This document shows, piece after piece, positions 18,283-19,309 of a DNA stretch of 19,309 nt. The stretch lies in the NCBI GenBank assembly GCA_947365485.1, contig CANAXK010000008.1:1-19309 (forward strand). Direction: 5' to 3'. This DNA is from an uncultured bacterium (GTDB lineage: Bacteria; Cyanobacteriota; Vampirovibrionia; Gastranaerophilales; Gastranaerophilaceae). Below the pieces are notes generated by a model. It was not told the DNA's origin, did not search any database, and saw only the letters and a list, made by a program, of their open reading frames with translations. Position numbers and translations under genes: made by a program. The number at the start of each line of letters is the position of its first letter. Within the stretch, counting starts at the first letter, position 1.

Positions 18283-19309
18283 TTACTTATTGAAAAGATT
18301 TTTTACCTTATATTTTAGCGTCTTCTTTTCAGCTTCAAGCGCCTGTGCTTCCTCAATCGCTTCTTCAATTGTCTCTGCTTCGCTTCCTTCCACAGGTTCA
18401 GGGAGCGAGTTTACATAATCAACAGCACTCTGGTACTCGGTTGCGGTTGCAAGCCATTTGAAAGACTTAATCAAAGTCAAAGGTTTTGCAGCGTCACCGC
18501 GCACCACAAGCTGGAATTTTGTTGCTGCATTATCAACATAACTGTTTGCAAAGCTCGGAAGAATGCTAATCTCCTCCTCCGGCACCATCTCGCAGAATAT
18601 TGAAAACGCCTTTGCAGTAAACACATTCAGACTTGCTGCGCTGTTAAGCAAATTTGCAGGGTTTATTGCGCCGAGTGGTCCAAGAAGATTTGAAACAAGT
18701 GAAGCCATTCTCGCCCTAACTTTCATGTCAGCGTAATTCCTTAGCAAATCAAAATCGCCGAAAATATGCAGGCTCAAAATGTTGCCAAGAGAAGTCATCT
18801 CGTTGATGTGACAAATCCCGTCGTCAAAGCTCAATTTTCCGCTAAGCTCTGAAAAATGCGTTGTGTCAATCGTTGTAAGCCCGCTTATTACCCCGCCGAG
18901 CGCTGTCTGAAAGAACTGCGACTCTCTGATATTCTCTGCAATAATGAGGTTTTCCAGCTTCCCAAAAGGCCCGAACTGACCGTCGTTTACCGTGAAATCA
19001 ACTGTGCCCTTAAGGCTTCTCATCTGCTCTTCGTAAGTCGCACCCCTGAGCGATATGTCAGCGTTGAACTTCGCAACCCCGTCAAGCGTGTCTTTCATAG
19101 CTGCGCCGTCAAGCAAAGCCTGCTCAACATCGATTCCCTGACCGCGGACTTTGATGTTCAAAAGCGTGTTAATAAGGTTTACTGAAATATTCCCGCCAAC
19201 ATTGCCTTTGAAAATATTCGACCTAAGATTCTTTAAGTTGAAAACATTCTTTGACATGGAAATCCGTGCAAAGGTGTTGGTAACGTTAATGTTGCCTGAA
19301 ACAATTCTT
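18283..19309 (-). CDS. AsmA-like protein, C-terminal part (5' end outside window)
   Basis: The frame stays open to the right edge (residues RIVSGNINVTNTFARIS precede the first ATG at 19257), so the gene is longer than that ORF. The visible 340 or so residues show the AsmA C-terminal pattern: GNVGGNISVNLINTLLNIKV, GQGIDVEQALLDG, KFNADISLRGATYEEQMRSLKGTV, then repeated beta-strand units such as FSELSGKLSFDDGI and LSLHIFGDFDLLRNYADMKV. It ends in an acidic stretch (EAETIEEAIEEAQALEAEKK) and a basic tail. AsmA-family proteins are inner-membrane-anchored periplasmic bridges implicated in phospholipid transport to the outer membrane, so this supports a diderm host. Any membrane anchor would be in the missing N-terminus. 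Confidence 0.82.
   Translation of the reverse strand, partial: RIVSGNINVTNTFARISMSKNVFNLKNLRSNIFKGNVGGNISVNLINTLLNIKVRGQGIDVEQALLDGAAMKDTLDGVAKFNADISLRGATYEEQMRSLKGTVDFTVNDGQFGPFGKLENLIIAENIRESQFFQTALGGVISGLTTIDTTHFSELSGKLSFDDGICHINEMTSLGNILSLHIFGDFDLLRNYADMKVRARMASLVSNLLGPLGAINPANLLNSAASLNVFTAKAFSIFCEMVPEEEISILPSFANSYVDNAATKFQLVVRGDAAKPLTLIKSFKWLATATEYQSAVDYVNSLPEPVEGSEAETIEEAIEEAQALEAEKKTLKYKVKNLFNK

Noticed and set aside
18212..18418. Plus-strand 68-aa ORF rich in serine and alanine
   Set aside because: It is a shadow of the acidic C-terminus of the AsmA-like gene and of the adjoining repeat, with no ribosome binding site.
1..19309. CRISPR array, tRNA or rRNA genes, insertion sequence with transposase
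   Set aside because: No regularly spaced repeats, no cloverleaf or rRNA stretch, and no transposase-like ORF were seen on either strand.

Overview
The window comes from a low- to mid-GC diderm (Gram-negative-type) bacterium. It carries a NodT-type outer-membrane factor, a LolA-like carrier, an AsmA-like protein and flagellar motor genes. A gut-type non-photosynthetic cyanobacterial relative (Vampirovibrionia/Melainabacteria, Gastranaerophilales) would fit, partly because the sugar permease ends with a FISGE...GAVKG tail. Elusimicrobiota or Spirochaetes cannot be excluded from sequence alone.

Layout. 1-355 (-): 5' part of a LamB/YcsF-family 5-oxoprolinase subunit (pxpA). 356-1200: a small orphan ORF, an XRE regulator with an apparently leaderless start, and a compact stretch with two strong opposed promoters and a likely sRNA. 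1201-5957 (-): flagellar operon fliF-fliG-fliH-fliI, in which fliI carries an in-frame TAA between its N-terminal and ATPase domains. 6182-9191: a drug-efflux-like locus in which a NodT/TolC gene (-) diverges from marR-emrA (+) across a perfect 16-bp palindrome; no inner-membrane transporter follows.

9192-9492 is a gene-free spacer holding a terminator, a structured repeat that has a second copy between fliF and fliG, and a GC-rich repeat. 9493-16210 (+) is an aryl-polyene (APE)-like lipid cluster: two acyl carrier proteins, a small membrane protein, an AMP-ligase fused to a FabZ-like dehydratase, a LolA-like protein, an MMPL exporter, an O-methyltransferase and a lysophospholipid-type acyltransferase. 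Most neighbours overlap by 4-17 nt, but there is no ketosynthase, ketoreductase or ammonia lyase in the window. These genes could activate, carry, modify, acylate and export an aryl/polyene lipid, with chain elongation supplied from elsewhere.

16211-16980 is a small regulatory island. It contains a candidate type I toxin-antitoxin pair not seen by ordinary ORF calling: a 28-codon hydrophobic peptide with a perfect Shine-Dalgarno on the minus strand, overlapped by an approximately 94-nt antisense RNA with its own promoter and terminator. Beside it lie an XRE-like regulator and a divergent AbrB/MazE-like protein with matched palindromes between them. 16994-18178 (-) encodes an MmcQ/YjbR protein and a MalG-type sugar permease. 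18283-19309 (-) is the C-terminal part of an AsmA-like protein.

The intergenic spaces carry CCCTCACCCC/CCCTCTCC-type palindromic repeats at four places. One supplies the C-terminus of the MMPL exporter and another supplies the ribosome binding site of the MmcQ gene. I saw no tRNA, rRNA, CRISPR array or transposase.
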